A stretch of DNA of 64,000 bases from Impatiens glandulifera (GCF_907164915.1 NC_061862.1:143459913-143523912); one strand, 5' to 3'; shown: positions 24,160 to 37,135, counted from the stretch's first letter. Notes: generated from the letters alone by a model not told the origin. Numbers and translations are program-made.

Positions 24160-24256
24160 TTGTTTTTTTTTTTTTTAATTAAAGAAGAATTAACATTATA
24201 CCCATAGTCATAATCATGGTCTCCCGCTTAAACTTAAAACATTTTTAGATTAAATT
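24160..24256 (-). mobile_element. 5'-truncated SINE copy
   Basis: Matches the body of the copy at 24325-24465 (GTTTAAGCGGGAGACCATGA on the minus strand) and ends in TTAATTCTTC and an A-rich tail (plus-strand T run 24161-24176). The tRNA-like head is missing. Confidence 0.55.
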
Positions 24257-24324
24257 GAAATAAGTTATTTCTAATAAAATTATAAAAATTTGGGTCTATT
24301 TTTTTTTTAATAAATTTGAATCGA

Positions 24325-24465
24325 TTTTTTTTGAATTAAAGGAGAATTAACATGACACTCGATGTCATGGTCTCCCGCTTAAACTCAAAGTGTTTTCAGA
24401 TTAATCGAACTCGTGACCTTTTAATCTCTTAAGCCGACTCTTACCACTGGGTTACCTTGGTGGGG
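24325..24465 (-). mobile_element. tRNA-derived SINE
   Basis: On the minus strand the 5' end CCAAGGTAACCCAGTGGTAA looks like a pol III A box. About 35 bp on, GGTCACGAGTTCGATT looks like a B box. A short body follows (AAGCGGGAGACCATGA) and ends in TTAATTCTCC and an A-rich tail. This is the build of plant tRNA-derived SINEs. The window also holds a truncated copy at 24160-24256. Confidence 0.65.
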
Positions 24466-27400
24466 TATTATATATGTGACATTTATATATAATTCATGTA
24501 ATTATTTAACTACTTAATTTCAGCGAATTAAGAGTTTTTAACTAAAAATTCTGTGAATTTTCTTAGTCAAAACACTTAATTCTATGAATTTCCTTAGTCA
24601 AAACACTTAATTCGCTGAAATTCAGTAATTAAAATAATATATAAATTTTTTATTTATTTATAAACACGTATATAACAAGTTAACAACGTTTAAAATAAAT
24701 CTTCATTTTATATAAGGTTAACCATAAAATGTATTATGAAGTTTAAAAAGAAGAACTCTAAACACTATATTAACTAAAGAAGTCACAATTTGATAATTTA
24801 GCTAATAAATAATATGTATTTATGTGATTATTAAATAATAACTTAAAAATAATAATAATTTAATTTTTTATTCATTTATATATACTTTATATTTTTGTTT
24901 CACCATCACAATATAAATATTTTAGTGAGAATGATTGACTATATTATTTACAAAGATTATAGGATATGTTCGGATAAGATCAAACAATCAATAGTAAGAT
25001 TGATTTGGATGCTCATTTGCATAATAAGTTTGTTAAAATAATTTAAACAATCGAAGAAAAAGTATAATAAAATTATATTTTTTTTTAAATACAATTTTAT
25101 CTCCATGTACCTATTCAACTTTTAAGCTTAGCATAGCAATTTTCTTTTATTATTCTTTTATTCATTTTCTTTTATCTCTACTAACAAAGAAAAAAATACT
25201 AAAGTAAAATAAAATTATTTTAATTATATATACTTAGTAAAAATAATTAGAAATATTCATTTTAATTATTATAACTTATATAATTGTTATAATAAATTAA
25301 AATCAAATATACATAATTGTATAATTATTTTTTACATTAAAATAGGGATGAGATTGAGTATAATAAAGAAGGATAGAGACAATTTATAATTTAACATTGC
25401 ATTATTACGATAAAAAAAAATATTTTTTAAATGAGAGTGGTGAATATAAAATTAATAAAATAATAAGAAATTAATACATCTTCCACTTTTACTTAGTGGA
25501 CGATTTTTAGTGGGATTGAGGGTTTGATTTTTTATTTTTTTAATAGAGACTTTTAACATTTGAATTAACATGGTGGGATGTATTATGTATAACATTGTTT
25601 ATAATGTTAATTATTAAATTTTATTATAAATATAAAACAAACAAGATATTTAAATAAGTTGAGACATTAATCCTATCATTAAATAACCATCTTAATAAGT
25701 CTTAACGATTTAAAATAAGTTGAATATTATCAAATATAAAATATAATGAATAAGCTAAATCAAACTTTGTTTAGAACTTGTTTGATCTTGAGTTTTTAAG
25801 ATTTATATAATTTTTTAAACAAAATCTTGTTTGATAAATAATAAAAGGTTGTTAGAGATTTGTTTAAAATGTTTTTTTTTATATATTCAAATTTTAATTT
25901 ATTAAAAGTAATATAAGGGTATTTATATTCTAGTTTGTAAAAATGAAGTAAATTAATTATTAGAATGAAATGATTTAATATAATATATATATTTTTTAAA
26001 TCATAGACAAACTAAAAAAAATATAAGATAGGGAACTGGACTTTCATTTTATCATTTTGTACACATTTTCAATTTCTTGTCATTTGTTTATTCATGTTTT
26101 ATCTCCTTCAACTTATTTGAATTTTTTTTGGGTTTTATAAAAATATATTGTTTGACAAAAAAAAAACAAATTATTTAAATTTTAATTAGTTTAATTATTA
26201 AAATACTTTTCTTTTATATTTAAAATAAAATAAAATAAGAATGTTTTAATATTCTTTGTGCAATTTGGCATTATGGAATTTGATTCTCATAAAACAAGTG
26301 GCGGAATGAATTAAAGAGAATATTCAACTTAAAAAAGAATTGTCCAATGGTTATACTTCTATCAACTTGTTTCACATAAGGGCTTGTTTGTTTGCAAAAT
26401 ATATTAGTAAATTGATTGAAATAGATAAAAAAAAAATAAAAATAAAAAGAATAAGCTATAAATAGGGTCCCAATATTGACAAATCACTATAAATAGGTCC
26501 CAAGCCAGCTTTATATGTGCTGTAGATTCTGTATAATAATCAATGGTTCAGACCACACCGTCTAGGTTGTGTTATGCTCGATATTTTATTCTCCACCTTT
26601 TTTATATAATTTTTTAAATCATTATTCATTTTAGGTAATAAATTTATAAAATATATATAATTGTTTGTTATAATTAAACTGTTAAAATCATTTTGACTGA
26701 TTATTTTGTTAAATGATGAATAATTCAAATATATAACTTTAAAAAGAAAAATAAATAACAGTAATAATAATAATAATTACATATAAATTTGTTTAGCATA
26801 AATATATCAATTTGTTTTAAAAAATAAAAGAATAATTTTGCTATTATTATTTTTAATAAAATGATTTACAAATTTAAGGAATTGGATCTACTCTCACAAA
26901 TCCTATATCCTATATCCTATATTTTCTTTTTCCTCTAAAAAAAAAGAGCAAAATAATTATTTTTAAAAAAATAAACTTTTGCACTCCCCTCAGAGAGGGA
27001 ACCCTCAGAGAGGGAACAGACAGTACGTGGGAGTGGACATCCTTAGTACAAATTTAAGGTTTAGGATTTTCTGTTCTTAAATTACCGTGTTCCTTTTGTT
27101 TATCGTAATATCGTAAATAAAAGAAAACTTTTTCTCCTTCAACCTCAATATTTTTTATTGTTTAAATATGATTTTCAAACATAAATACATAATATACAGA
27201 TATGGAGGAGACGAATGAGCAATAAATTCATCGTCATCTAAGTCTGCAATATCATTATCTGAAAATGGAACGGAATAGATGTATGTACATAGAGTATTAT
27301 ATATGTTATCCTTAATTGAATTTGGGATTTTAAGTAATTTGATTTTTTTTTTAAATATAACCTGTAAATAAATTTCTCCCCTCCCACACGGGCACTCAAA

Positions 27401-27676
27401 ATGAGAAAAAATATTGCACTAACAAAATTTGATCCCTAGATTGGCATTAAACATGTTCTTAATATTTAGTCATGTAACATAATATAAAATAAAATAAAGA
27501 ATGATTAATGATTTGAATAATTTGGTAAAAGGAGTTACTATGATTAAATATTAGTCTTCAATTAGATTTGAATTATTTTGAAAATACTAGTCGACTTATT
27601 TGGTATAGGTTTTTTAGAATAAACTTTGGATTGGATTTTATTTAAACCATTTAAGGTATTAATATATAATAATAAA

Positions 27677-27678
<2 letters not shown>

Positions 27679-27772
<94 letters not shown>
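27679..27772. repeat. (TA)n microsatellite
   Basis: About 47 uninterrupted TA units, the longest in the window. Confidence 0.95.
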
Positions 27773-27773
<1 letters not shown>

Positions 27774-28931
27774 CTAATTAATGAATTAAAGTAAATGGTT
27801 GATAATAGAGTATGAAATTATATTTGTTTCAATAAAAATTTTATATAAAAATAATTGAACAACTACATAATAAAGTTTAAAGAGAATTTATAATTTGTTT
27901 GAATTTAGTTAAAAATTGAATAATTTATAGATCTATTGAAAAAGTATATTACGTTTGGTTCTCCAAAAAAATAATTATATTTAATATATGTGAACATATA
28001 AAATCTAAAACATAGGAATTTATAAGTAGTAGACACGTCTTAAAATAATTAAACATATCTATTTAATTAAAGTAACATTATTTTATAATTAGTTGGACCC
28101 AACCGACACGATGTCTAGTTTTAATGTTTTTTAATGTAATAATAATTAAAGGATGTTTCATTGTTTTTTTTGGGTAATAAATAACTTTTTTTTGGTAGAA
28201 AATGTATAATGATGGGAGTTGTAATTTAAAATAATTAATTATCACTTTAAGCAAAAAAAAACAAATTGTTATGTTTTTTTTACTAATTATGCATGTATCT
28301 GACCCCTTTTTATAGTGCCGTGTTTATATTTGTTTTTTACTCTCAAAATATATTATTTTTACATTAAACAACTCTTGGGCGGCTTGTATGCTTGTTTAGT
28401 ATTAGCTTATTTAAGATTTTATTTGAATTATTTATAATATCTCTTTTTATAATATTCATACAAATAAAATTAAGAGCTTGTTTGATCATGATTTTTGTAA
28501 GAAATTTTATGAGTTTTTTTTTATGTTTTGTTGAATAAAAATAAGGTTATTTTAAATTTTGTAAGATGAATTATATATATTTTTTATATTTATAATTTAA
28601 ATTTAATAAAAAAAAGATTTTAATTAATAAATTAAGTAGTTTAATAATTAAAATTATATTATAAATATAAATATGTTTCTTTTTAATATAAAATTTTTAA
28701 AATAAACTATTAAAAATATTTTAATTAATTAAGTGATTAAAAATAAATATGATTTGATATAAATTTTTTATAAATTAAAAACATTAGAACACTACATCAT
28801 ATCAGCTAAATGTAAATTATTTTATTTTTTTCTTACATATCTAATAATGAATACTCTATACTCGATAAACATGGTACAGATGGTCGGGTTTCGAGATTGA
28901 AAATGGAGATTGTGCGAAATTCAAACTCGAT

Positions 28932-29029
28932 ATTCGATTATATTAATATTAATATATTTTTATTAACACTTAATGTGGATACTCGACTATATTAATATTA
29001 ATATATTTTTATTAACAATTAATGTGACA
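28932..29029. repeat. 49-bp tandem duplication
   Basis: Two copies, 28932-28980 and 28981-29029, share CGATTATATTAATATTAAT / CGACTATATTAATATTAAT and TTTTTATTAACACTTAATGTG with few changes. Confidence 0.8.
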
Positions 29030-30458
29030 TTTTACATGCACCGCAAGATAAACATCAAAATAGATACACTATTTATTTTATTCTTTATACTCCCTCCACT
29101 TAAATTTTATTTTTTAATATTTTCAATATTATTTATTTCTCTTTAAGTCATTGTTCTTCTATTATCATTTTTTTTAATAAAAAACATTATTCTTCCTCTT
29201 TATTTTTATCCTTATTTTTATTCTTAATCTTAATCTTTGCTTTTAACTTTTATTCTAAATCTTCTTATAATTATAGTTGTTATCTTTTTTAACATTTATT
29301 AAGTAGACAAATAATTATATAGGTATGTTATGTACATTTATATTTTCTAACATCTTCAAAATTATATTAGTTATTCTTAACTTACAATTTTATATAAAAT
29401 TTAATTAGGTAATTGGATATTCATAAAGTACTTCACGGGAATAGATACCGACAATACTAGAGTTAGTGAGTTACCATGAAATTCGGGGCAAGTTGGTATA
29501 ATGAAATAAATATCTGAGTTTGGAGTCAGATATTTCACTCATCCCTATGTATGAGTGATTCAATCACATTTCACATCTTTTTTAAATGATAAAATTCATT
29601 TAGTTTTATATTAATTTTTTTTGTGCAAGGGTTAGGTAGTATCGGTTTTAGATATTTAAATAATCAATATCACATGAACATCATTCTTTTTATAATCAAT
29701 CATATTACTTAATTTATTAATGAAAATGTTAAAATATTTTTAATTCAAAATTATTATTTATTATTTTATTATTATATATTAATACTTTTTAAATCTTTTT
29801 ATTAAAAAAATTTTATATTCTCAAAATTATTACTAATCATTATTATTTTTTTAAGTTATTTAAATAACTCTAAACCAAACTAATCTAAATTAAAAATAGC
29901 TAAAAACTAATTAAACATAATTCAAAATAACACAAATATTAAATTACCAAATAATATATATATATAAAAACACTTATTTAGGCTCAAAAATCATGAACTA
30001 TAAAAGTCAATAACATGTTTCATACTACTCCAACTATGAAACATTTTTTGATTACAATTCACATCCGCTTTAAAATATTCATGTTTCCTTATTCTTAATT
30101 TTATATAATTGCTTTGTTTGAAAAATTCAAATATATTAAAACGAAGTTTGTTTTCACTTAGGTAAACAATAATGTTTTTCTACTTTCAAACATTTTGAAT
30201 GAAATAACTATAATATGCGATTGAATTTATTTAAAAAATTCAAATCAATCAAATATCATTATATCCACTATATTATCAATCATATCACTCAATTTATTAA
30301 TTAAGATACTAAAATAAAAAAAAAATTAATCATTATATACTCCCTCCGTTCCATTGTTACTGTTTTCACGTTGATTAAGAAATAATATATTATATGTGTA
30401 GTGGATAGTTAAAATGTGTAAGAAAAAAATAAAAAAGACTACAATACCCCTAAGTCTT

Positions 30459-32668
30459 TTTTTTGGGGGGAAACAACTTAGTGTCATTTCATTAAAAAAA
30501 CCCAAAAGAGGAAAAAAAATACAAAAGTTTAAGATCAGATCTAGACAATTTCTAGATTTGACAATGAAACAATAATTGAATTACAGACAATAACAATAAT
30601 CAATTAGAGCCTACAACATTTTTACTTTTATTCTACTTGTGACATTCTCAAACGAAATATTCCATATCTGGCAGAGCTTTCTATTCTCTTCATTCCTTTC
30701 GATTCCTCTCCAGAATTGAATGAGTGCATTTCTATCTGAAGTTATATCTCTCCAAATATCTTCAGCGGTTCTACTTCTTCCACTATGAGTTCTTGAATTT
30801 CTTTCCAGATATTGTAGATTACTGCTCCAAAATAATATTTCAACATACTTACATAGAAGGATCTTCCTTTTGCTTTATTCTTCATCCACTCTTGGATTTC
30901 TTCCCATATTCTTGGAAAGTTGATGATGTTCATGTTTGCAGCATACATCCTCCAGATTTGTATTACAAAAGAGCATTCCCCAAATAAATGGTTTATGCTT
31001 TCCTCAACTCCCGAACATAGAACACAGTTGATATCAGGAATGTTTATGTATTTTTGAATTCTGTCTTTTGTTGTCAACTTTTTTCTGTATACCAGTCAGA
31101 GAATAAATTGGTGACGAAGAATAATCTTTAGAGACCATACCACATTATGCCAATCTACCTCCTGTCCTTTTGTTCTAACTATTTCCCATGTTTTTCCTGT
31201 AATAAACTTCTCATTGCTTTCTATTTTCCAGCATATTTCATCATTACTTTCATTGAGTTGTTTTACCTCATTAGGTTTAAGATTCTATCACCTTCTGGAA
31301 TACGCCTCAAAAGTGAATCACATTTACCTTCTTAGACATCTCTAAATGAGTACTTAATGTATTATATTCTAACTCTGTTTCCTTGCATTTCTTCTTTAAA
31401 TATAATGGGAATATTATCCAGCCAAGGATCATGCCAGAATAGTACCCCTCTTCCATTTCCAATTGTGGTTTTCACCATTTAAAGGCATCTTTTCTTGTTT
31501 TTAGGATTTTCTTCAATGACTATGTCATTCTTTCATTGATGCTTCGTGTCCTCTTTTTTCATAAATCTTGTATGCACCCATTTGACCCATAGGGAGTCCG
31601 CTTTTTGCTCCAACTCCCATAAGCTCTTGATGGTGAAGGCTTTGTTCCATTCAACACAACTTTTTATTCCTAGTCCGCCTTCTTATATGGGAGTGCAAAC
31701 ATCCTCCAATTTGATTTTTTTTCCTCCTCTACCTTGTGTTCCCCAGATGTAGTCTCTCATGATTCTATCGAGTTCAGTCATTACTTTCTTTGGGATGATT
31801 ATCTGTTGTGCCCAGTAGCCAATAATTCCAAAGATGACTCTTTTAACGAGCTCGATTCTACCTACATAAGACAATTTTTTCATAGCCCAACCCAAGACAG
31901 AATTTCTAACATTTTCTACTAGTAGTCTGAAGTGATTGTATCGGAGTTGTTTTGATGATAGGGGTATTCCAAGGTATTTCACTGGTAGTTCACCTTCCTT
32001 GATTCCCATAATATTGAATATGTTTTCTTTCATTTCTTCATTAACCCCTCTATAGAAAGCCTGACTTTTGTCCTCATTGATGTATAGACCTATAATACTC
32101 GAAAAGATTGTTAGAGCTTCTTTGATTATACTAACAGATTCAACATCCGCATAAGCCAAAAAAAATAGATCATCGGCAAAATATATATGGGTTATTGCTT
32201 CTTATTTGCAGTACGGGTGAAATTTGAAATGATGACTTCTCAAAAGCATTTTTAAAATGCAGTCAAGAATTTCCATTATTAAGACGAATAGATAAGGAGA
32301 TATAGGGTCTCCTTGCCTTACTCCCCTTTCACCTTTGAAAAAGCCTCCATGAATACCATTCGCGCTCACAACAAAGTGAGGAGTGGAAACACATTGCATA
32401 ATCCAATCAATGAAAATAATTGGAAAACTTGCAACAAAGAGGAATTCGTGGATTGATCTCCATCTGATCGAGTCAAAAGCTTTTTTAATGTCAATTTTGA
32501 AAGTCACACGTGGCGATATGTTTTTCTTGCCATATCCATTCAATAAGCTATGCATGAGTAGGATGTTATGAGAAATAGAGCGTTTAGAAATAAATGTTGA
32601 TTGCCCAAATGTTACAAGCTTATCAATAACTGTTTTCAATGCTACAATGTTGTTTACAGAACCCTAAA
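30459..32668 (-). mobile_element. 5'-truncated LINE (L1-type) with target duplication
   Basis: Minus-strand L1-like ORF2 fragment flanked by an 11-bp duplication CCCTAAGTCTT (30448-30458 and 32669-32679). RT motifs: DIKKAFDSIRW (about 32490), GVRQGDPISPYLF (about 32300), FADD (about 32180) and VKYLGIPL (about 31980). A zf-RVT region with CVLC and HLFGEC lies at 30970-31030. A stop follows the GDPISPYLF block (32199-32201) and more stops and frameshifts occur in the distal part. The 3' end ATGAAATGACACTAAGTTG plus A-run matches the LINE at 53160-54126, so both are one family. Confidence 0.93.
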
Positions 32669-32905
32669 CCCTAAGTCTTGTATGCTTATAAATAAATAAA
32701 TAAAGGTAATTAACTTTTTCTATTAAAATCAGACTGCTACAGTGTTGTTTACAGAAAATGATCAGTGAAGAAAATTTACAACAGTACAATATTTCCCTCA
32801 AATTTTTACATCAAAATTTACAACTGTACAATATTTTCCCCTCATTCTACAATGTTTTAAATACTCCATTACAAGATATTTACTACACATTCAACCACCA
32901 AAATA

Positions 32906-34357
32906 ATGTCAAATAAAAAACCTAACATTAGTGATGATCAAAGAAATTCCTTTGCACAGTATATTCTTGAGAGTTGCATTAATGGTGCACCACCTAAAGG
33001 AAAGCTCACAGAGTCAACAAGAAAGTTCAGTTACCGTCGTCAAGCAATCGGTGCTATATGAAAGACAACAGTGATCCAAATTCAATAAGGTAATTCCATT
33101 AATGTTATCAATAGGAAAAAAGTTAGAACACAATCAAAAAGAATAACATTTGATTTAGAAAACCTAAAACAAGTTCAAGTATCAAAAAGAGGAGAATTAA
33201 GAAGCATAGCCAAGGAGATGGAGGTGAGAAAAAGTATTGTTGGGAGGTGGTTCAAAAAGGGACTGATCAAGGTTCATACAAATACAATCAAGTCAACATT
33301 AACTGACAAAAATAGGTACAATAGACTGAAGTTTAGCCTATTATCATTAAAGGTTGGTTATGATCAGAAAATCATCAAGTTCAATCTAACAGTTCATATT
33401 GATGAGAAATGGTTCAATCTTACAAGAACCAATGAGAGATATTATCTTTTCCCTAGGGAAGAAGAACCGTATAGAACTTGTCAAAGCAAAAGGTTCATAA
33501 CCAAGGTTATGTTCCTTTGTGCAGTGGCAAGGCCCGTATATGAGATTAATGGTGAGTGCTTGTTTGATAGTAAGATTGGGATATTCCCATTCATACAATA
33601 TGTATGGGCTCAAAGAAAATCAAAAAATAGGGCAGCAGGTAAAATTGAAATAAAATTATTGGAATCAGTCACTAGAGCGATCACAAAACAGTGTTTGATC
33701 AACAAGGTGACAAATTTCAACTCTTTAGACATTAAATGTCATCATAGAATAGTTATAACAAGTCTCCAAAATAAGACAGTAATGATAACAGTCTTATTTG
33801 GTGATATTATTATAGGTTATCCCAGCAATAAAGGTTAAATAACCAAATTTTACAAGTAAGGATATCACAATTCAATAAGACAATGCTAGACCTCACATAG
33901 CAGTTAATGATCCAGAATTTAGACATGTTGCCAGTAGTGTTGGGTTTAACATTAGTCTTGAATTTCAACCACCAAACAGCCCAGACACTAACATTAATGA
34001 TTTAGGATGATTTAGAGCATTACAATCATTGCAGGTTTAGACATCTTGATATACAGTTGGTGCATTGCTAAGGGTAGTGGAATCAAGTTTTGAGGATTTA
34101 TCACACACAACATTGAACTTTGTTTTTCTAAGCCTACAAGGATGCATGGTAGATAAACTCAAGGCAAAAGGGCATAACAATTACAAGACTCACATATGGA
34201 AAAAGAAGCTAAACTCAAGGCAGACACTTTACCACATGTTTTAATAGTGGATAAATACTTAGTGAAGGAGTGTATAGACTACTTGGTGGAATTAAATGAA
34301 ACTGATGGACTTGAAGAGTTGATAATAGAGATGAATCAACTAGAAGGAGACTATTGA
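32906..34357 (+). pseudogene. Mariner-like transposase pseudogene (DDD type)
   Basis: Starts ATG 32906 (MSNKKPNISDDQRNSF). Two stops follow near codon 52. A long open stretch 33218-33838 carries a helix-turn-helix-like part and the first catalytic Asp in HIDEKWFN, then YYLFPREEEP, FITKVMFLCAVARP and KSKNRAAGK. After a stop at 33838 the frame can still be followed through QDNARPHIAV (second Asp, about 33880) and QPPNSPDTNINDLG (third Asp, about 34000), then LQGCMVDKLKAKG. These are the signature blocks of plant mariner-like transposases. All three Asp remain, but at least five stops or shifts make it non-functional. Confidence 0.92.
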
Positions 34358-34739
34358 AGGTGACATAGGTCAGCTTTTGTGTTGAATGGAAGAATATGTC
34401 AGTTTTTGTGTTGGCAGAAAGAATGTCAGTTTTTGTGTTGAATGGAAGAATATGTCAGTTTTTGTTGATGAAGATAGGGATATTTAGGTCAGTTTTTTGT
34501 ATGTTTACTACTATTAAACATCTCCACAGTAGGGAGTTTGTTTATGCAATAAACATAGTCTAACTTCTGATCTAATTAAGGGTTCCAACTATCAAAAAAT
34601 GATCATCATAGAGTATTTGAAGCCTAAGTCTCCTAACATTTCAATATGTGGTGACTAAATGCTTTAATTTGTACAATTTCAGTCAAATTTAAGTAACCAT
34701 AGATCTATTAACATGCATCGCCCAAAAAAAAAAAAAAAC

Positions 34740-35160
34740 AATAGCACCTATTGGAATCCAGAAGTGTCATCGCAAGAGGGCATAAAATAGAAAACATAGC
34801 CAAAAACCCGGCTATCCTCTCCATTTCAGTTGTCGTCTTGTTCTTCGTCTTCCCGGCCTCCAGCGGCAACGTTTCGGCCACCAAGGAGTCCGTCGACGGT
34901 AAAAATAGGCTTTCGAACCCTTTTAGAGTCGAATCCGGCACACCGACTCCCAAAAATCCGGCATCAATTTAGGGACCCAAGAATCCTTCAAAAATCTACT
35001 GATTCCGGCTCATTTCTATCTAGAGAATCGATTAATAGAAAGGACATAATCAGATAAAGAGGCAAGAGGTGGAGGGTCGACTATTGTGAGAAGAGAGACA
35101 ACGACGAAAGAAGAGAGAGACAAAGAGAGGAAGAGAATAAGATTAGGGTTTCATAATGGA
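34740..35160 (-). other. GC-rich island resembling a gene leader or captured fragment
   Basis: Base composition rises sharply. On the minus strand 35150-35040 reads like a plant 5' leader (AAACCCTAATC, then TTCTCTTCC and TCTCTCTTC tracts). It is followed by GC-rich sequence with short frames on both strands: plus 34751-34972, hydrophobic segment ILSISVVVLFFVF, but only a TTG start; minus 34708-34953. I recognise neither frame. It may be a truncated gene 5' end or transposon-captured DNA; a real gene is not supported. Confidence 0.3.
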
Positions 35161-36540
35161 AGAATCTAAATAATTTTAATTGAGTGGGCGGGTTATAGGG
35201 TATAGATCGAGCGGGTTAATAGAGTTGTGTAGGATTAGTGTATGTTAATTGAGTGTTATATGGTGTAATATAAGTAAAAAGTGAGGATAGTTGTAATAAG
35301 TAAGTATGGACCATGTTTTTCATTCTTTGAAAAGTAAACTTTGAATAGTACGAAAAGAATATTATTTTAAGTTTTTTTATAAAAAAAAATGAAGAAATTA
35401 CTCCCCTCCTCAAAATTAACTTGCATATTTTTCTTATTATCTTTTTATCCATATAATTCAATTTTTTGATAATTTATATAAGATAAAAATAATCAATTGC
35501 ACATAACAAAACAAGGCTCAAAATATATAGCCATATCTTCATCCGTATTCGATATTTAAAAAAAATTTAGAGATTTTTATATAAAACTCAACAATCACTT
35601 CATAATTTAATCACGCTTTTTATCTATCAAATATAAAAATAATATTTTATTTAATTATTTAAAATTAATTTATCACAAAGTAAAAAAGAGAAAAAATAAA
35701 TGTATTTTTTTGTTAATAAACTTCCAAAACTGTTTTATTTTAATTATCAAACAGATTTTTCAAACCCTGATAAAAACTCAAATGAGCTCTAAAATAATAA
35801 ATTCGTAAAAAAACAGAATTTGACAGAACAAGCTACCAAACAAGGCCGATAAATAGATAGAATTGTCTTTTTCATTCATTGCCGCCGACATTATATTATT
35901 ATTATTATTATTAAGTGATCAATTGCCACGTATACATTACAAATATTTTTATCTAATATGGTCAAATAAATCATTATCAAATGTCTAGCTCAATAATTAA
36001 ATAATACTTTATAGGGTTTATTTTAAGTCACATATTTCAGAATTTTAATACAAGATGAGTACATCTCAAAACTAATATATTTGATGTTATCTTTAAAAAC
36101 TGTGGCAGATGCTGACTTAACAACAATATCTGCCCAAAACAATTAAAGTATAGGCCTAATTATGGAAATATTGTGAATGATGCTCATTTTTATTTATTCA
36201 TATAAATCAATATTGCACACCACATGAAAAATGATGTTTGGTAAGAAAGTTTGGGACAGCATGCATAAAAATCCAATATTCAAATTCAATACTAGATCGG
36301 GTATAACTAATTATTTCTTAGAATTCTACTAACTAAGATTATCACAAATAAAAATATAAAGAATAGTTAGTTATACAGTGGAATGACACAATAACATGAA
36401 AAATAGTACGTCAACCGTAACATTCTTGTAATTGAAACTCAAGATAGAATCGATTTTGAACAAAAATATATAAACAAATTTCTTAATATATAACTTGAAA
36501 GTTATATTCTAAAATATTATTTCATTTAAATTAATATTAT
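35161..36540. other. AT-rich spacer, possible decayed MITE
   Basis: No supported gene. The block 35480-35850, bounded by CAAGGCTCAAAA and ACCAAACAAGGC, has the look of a decayed hAT-like miniature element; a short ATT run lies at 35893-35911. This is weak evidence. Confidence 0.3.
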
Positions 36541-36552
36541 GATAACATTAAA

Positions 36553-36725
36553 AGTTGGCATAATGATAAGATATCGATGAACTAACATCAAATAATGTTG
36601 GCATATCATAATAATATAACGAAGAAGAACTAACATCATAGTTTGGCATATCCTAATGAGATATAGATGAACCAAAATCAAAAGTTGGCATATCTAATGA
36701 GATATGGATAAACTAACATCAAATG
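36553..36725. repeat. Imperfect ~44-bp tandem repeat, four units
   Basis: G/TTTGGCAT recurs at 36553, 36597, 36642 and 36684. Each is followed by ATAATGAGATAT-like sequence and most by GAACTAACATCAAA. Confidence 0.8.
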
Positions 36726-37016
36726 CTTGCTTTCATGCCAAGAAAAGAATGGAGTTGACCTAGATTTTTGAGGGAAGTCTCGCTTAGGCCTTGTTTGGTG
36801 AAGAGTTAATCCTTGAGCCGAGCCGGAAAGTGGACAGACAGTTTGAGTCGCAAAATGGGTCTCTTGCTTAGCGTAACTTAATTATATATATAATTCTCAC
36901 TTATAACTATAAAATAAAAATCGGGATAGAACAAAGACCTTCTCTTTCCGCACTTCGGGCCTCCTTTTGTCAGCTCTTCTCAAAGTGAGTGAATTGCATG
37001 TACAGAGATGAGATAT

Positions 37017-37135
37017 GAGATTTATAGTTTAATTGGTTAAGTTACCGCTCATAACGATTATATTGTAGCCTACCACCTCCAAGTTCCGTTCTTTTTCGGT
37101 GCGGTTATATTGTAGCCTACTAAGCCTACCACCTC
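37017..37135 (+). pseudogene. Probable nuclear copy of mitochondrial trnI(CAU) region
   Basis: TTATAGTTTAATTGGTT, then ACCGCTCATAACG (CAU anticodon) and ATATTGTAG closely follow what I recall of plant mitochondrial tRNA-Ile(CAU). The T-arm part is deleted (GTAG runs into CCTACCACCTCC), and 50 bp later a second partial copy (GCGGTTATATTGTAG then CCTACTAAGCCTACCACC) keeps the 3' acceptor part. The less AT-rich flank from about 36820 may be organellar too. The gene is broken and sits in nuclear context. Confidence 0.5.

Larger units (their letters stand above)
24470..30339. other. Long AT-rich intergenic region without a supported gene
   Basis: Almost 6 kb, strongly AT-rich, only chance short ORFs. 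Minor structure: CTATAT(C) repeats near 26909-26930, a doubled CCTCAGAGAGGGAAC at 26988-27017, (TA)n at 27679-27772 and a 49-bp tandem duplication at 28932-29029. Blocks near 25775-25870 and 28470-28560 begin with GAGCTTGTTTGATC-like words and resemble decayed miniature transposons. Confidence 0.6.
30340..34536 (+). mobile_element. Mariner-like element, decayed, with a LINE inserted
   Basis: The left end at a TA (30338-30339) is CTCCCTCCGTTCCATTG, the classic terminal repeat of plant mariner-like elements and Stowaway MITEs. The transposase pseudogene at 32906-34357 is on the same strand. The right end is uncertain: only AGTAGGGAGT at about 34527-34536 partly matches the expected inverted end and no TA follows. 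A LINE (30459-32668) splits the 5' untranslated part. Short repeats (TGTCAGTTTTTGTGTTG, three or four times, 34370-34480) lie between the transposase and the putative right end. Confidence 0.75.

Noticed and set aside
24325..24465. Considered as a tRNA gene
   Set aside because: A and B boxes are present but no cloverleaf acceptor pairing is evident, a body and A-tail follow, and a second copy lies nearby; SINE fits better.
34751..34972. 73-aa plus-strand ORF with a hydrophobic segment
   Set aside because: It begins with TTG rather than ATG, overlaps equally open minus-strand frames, and has no recognisable family.
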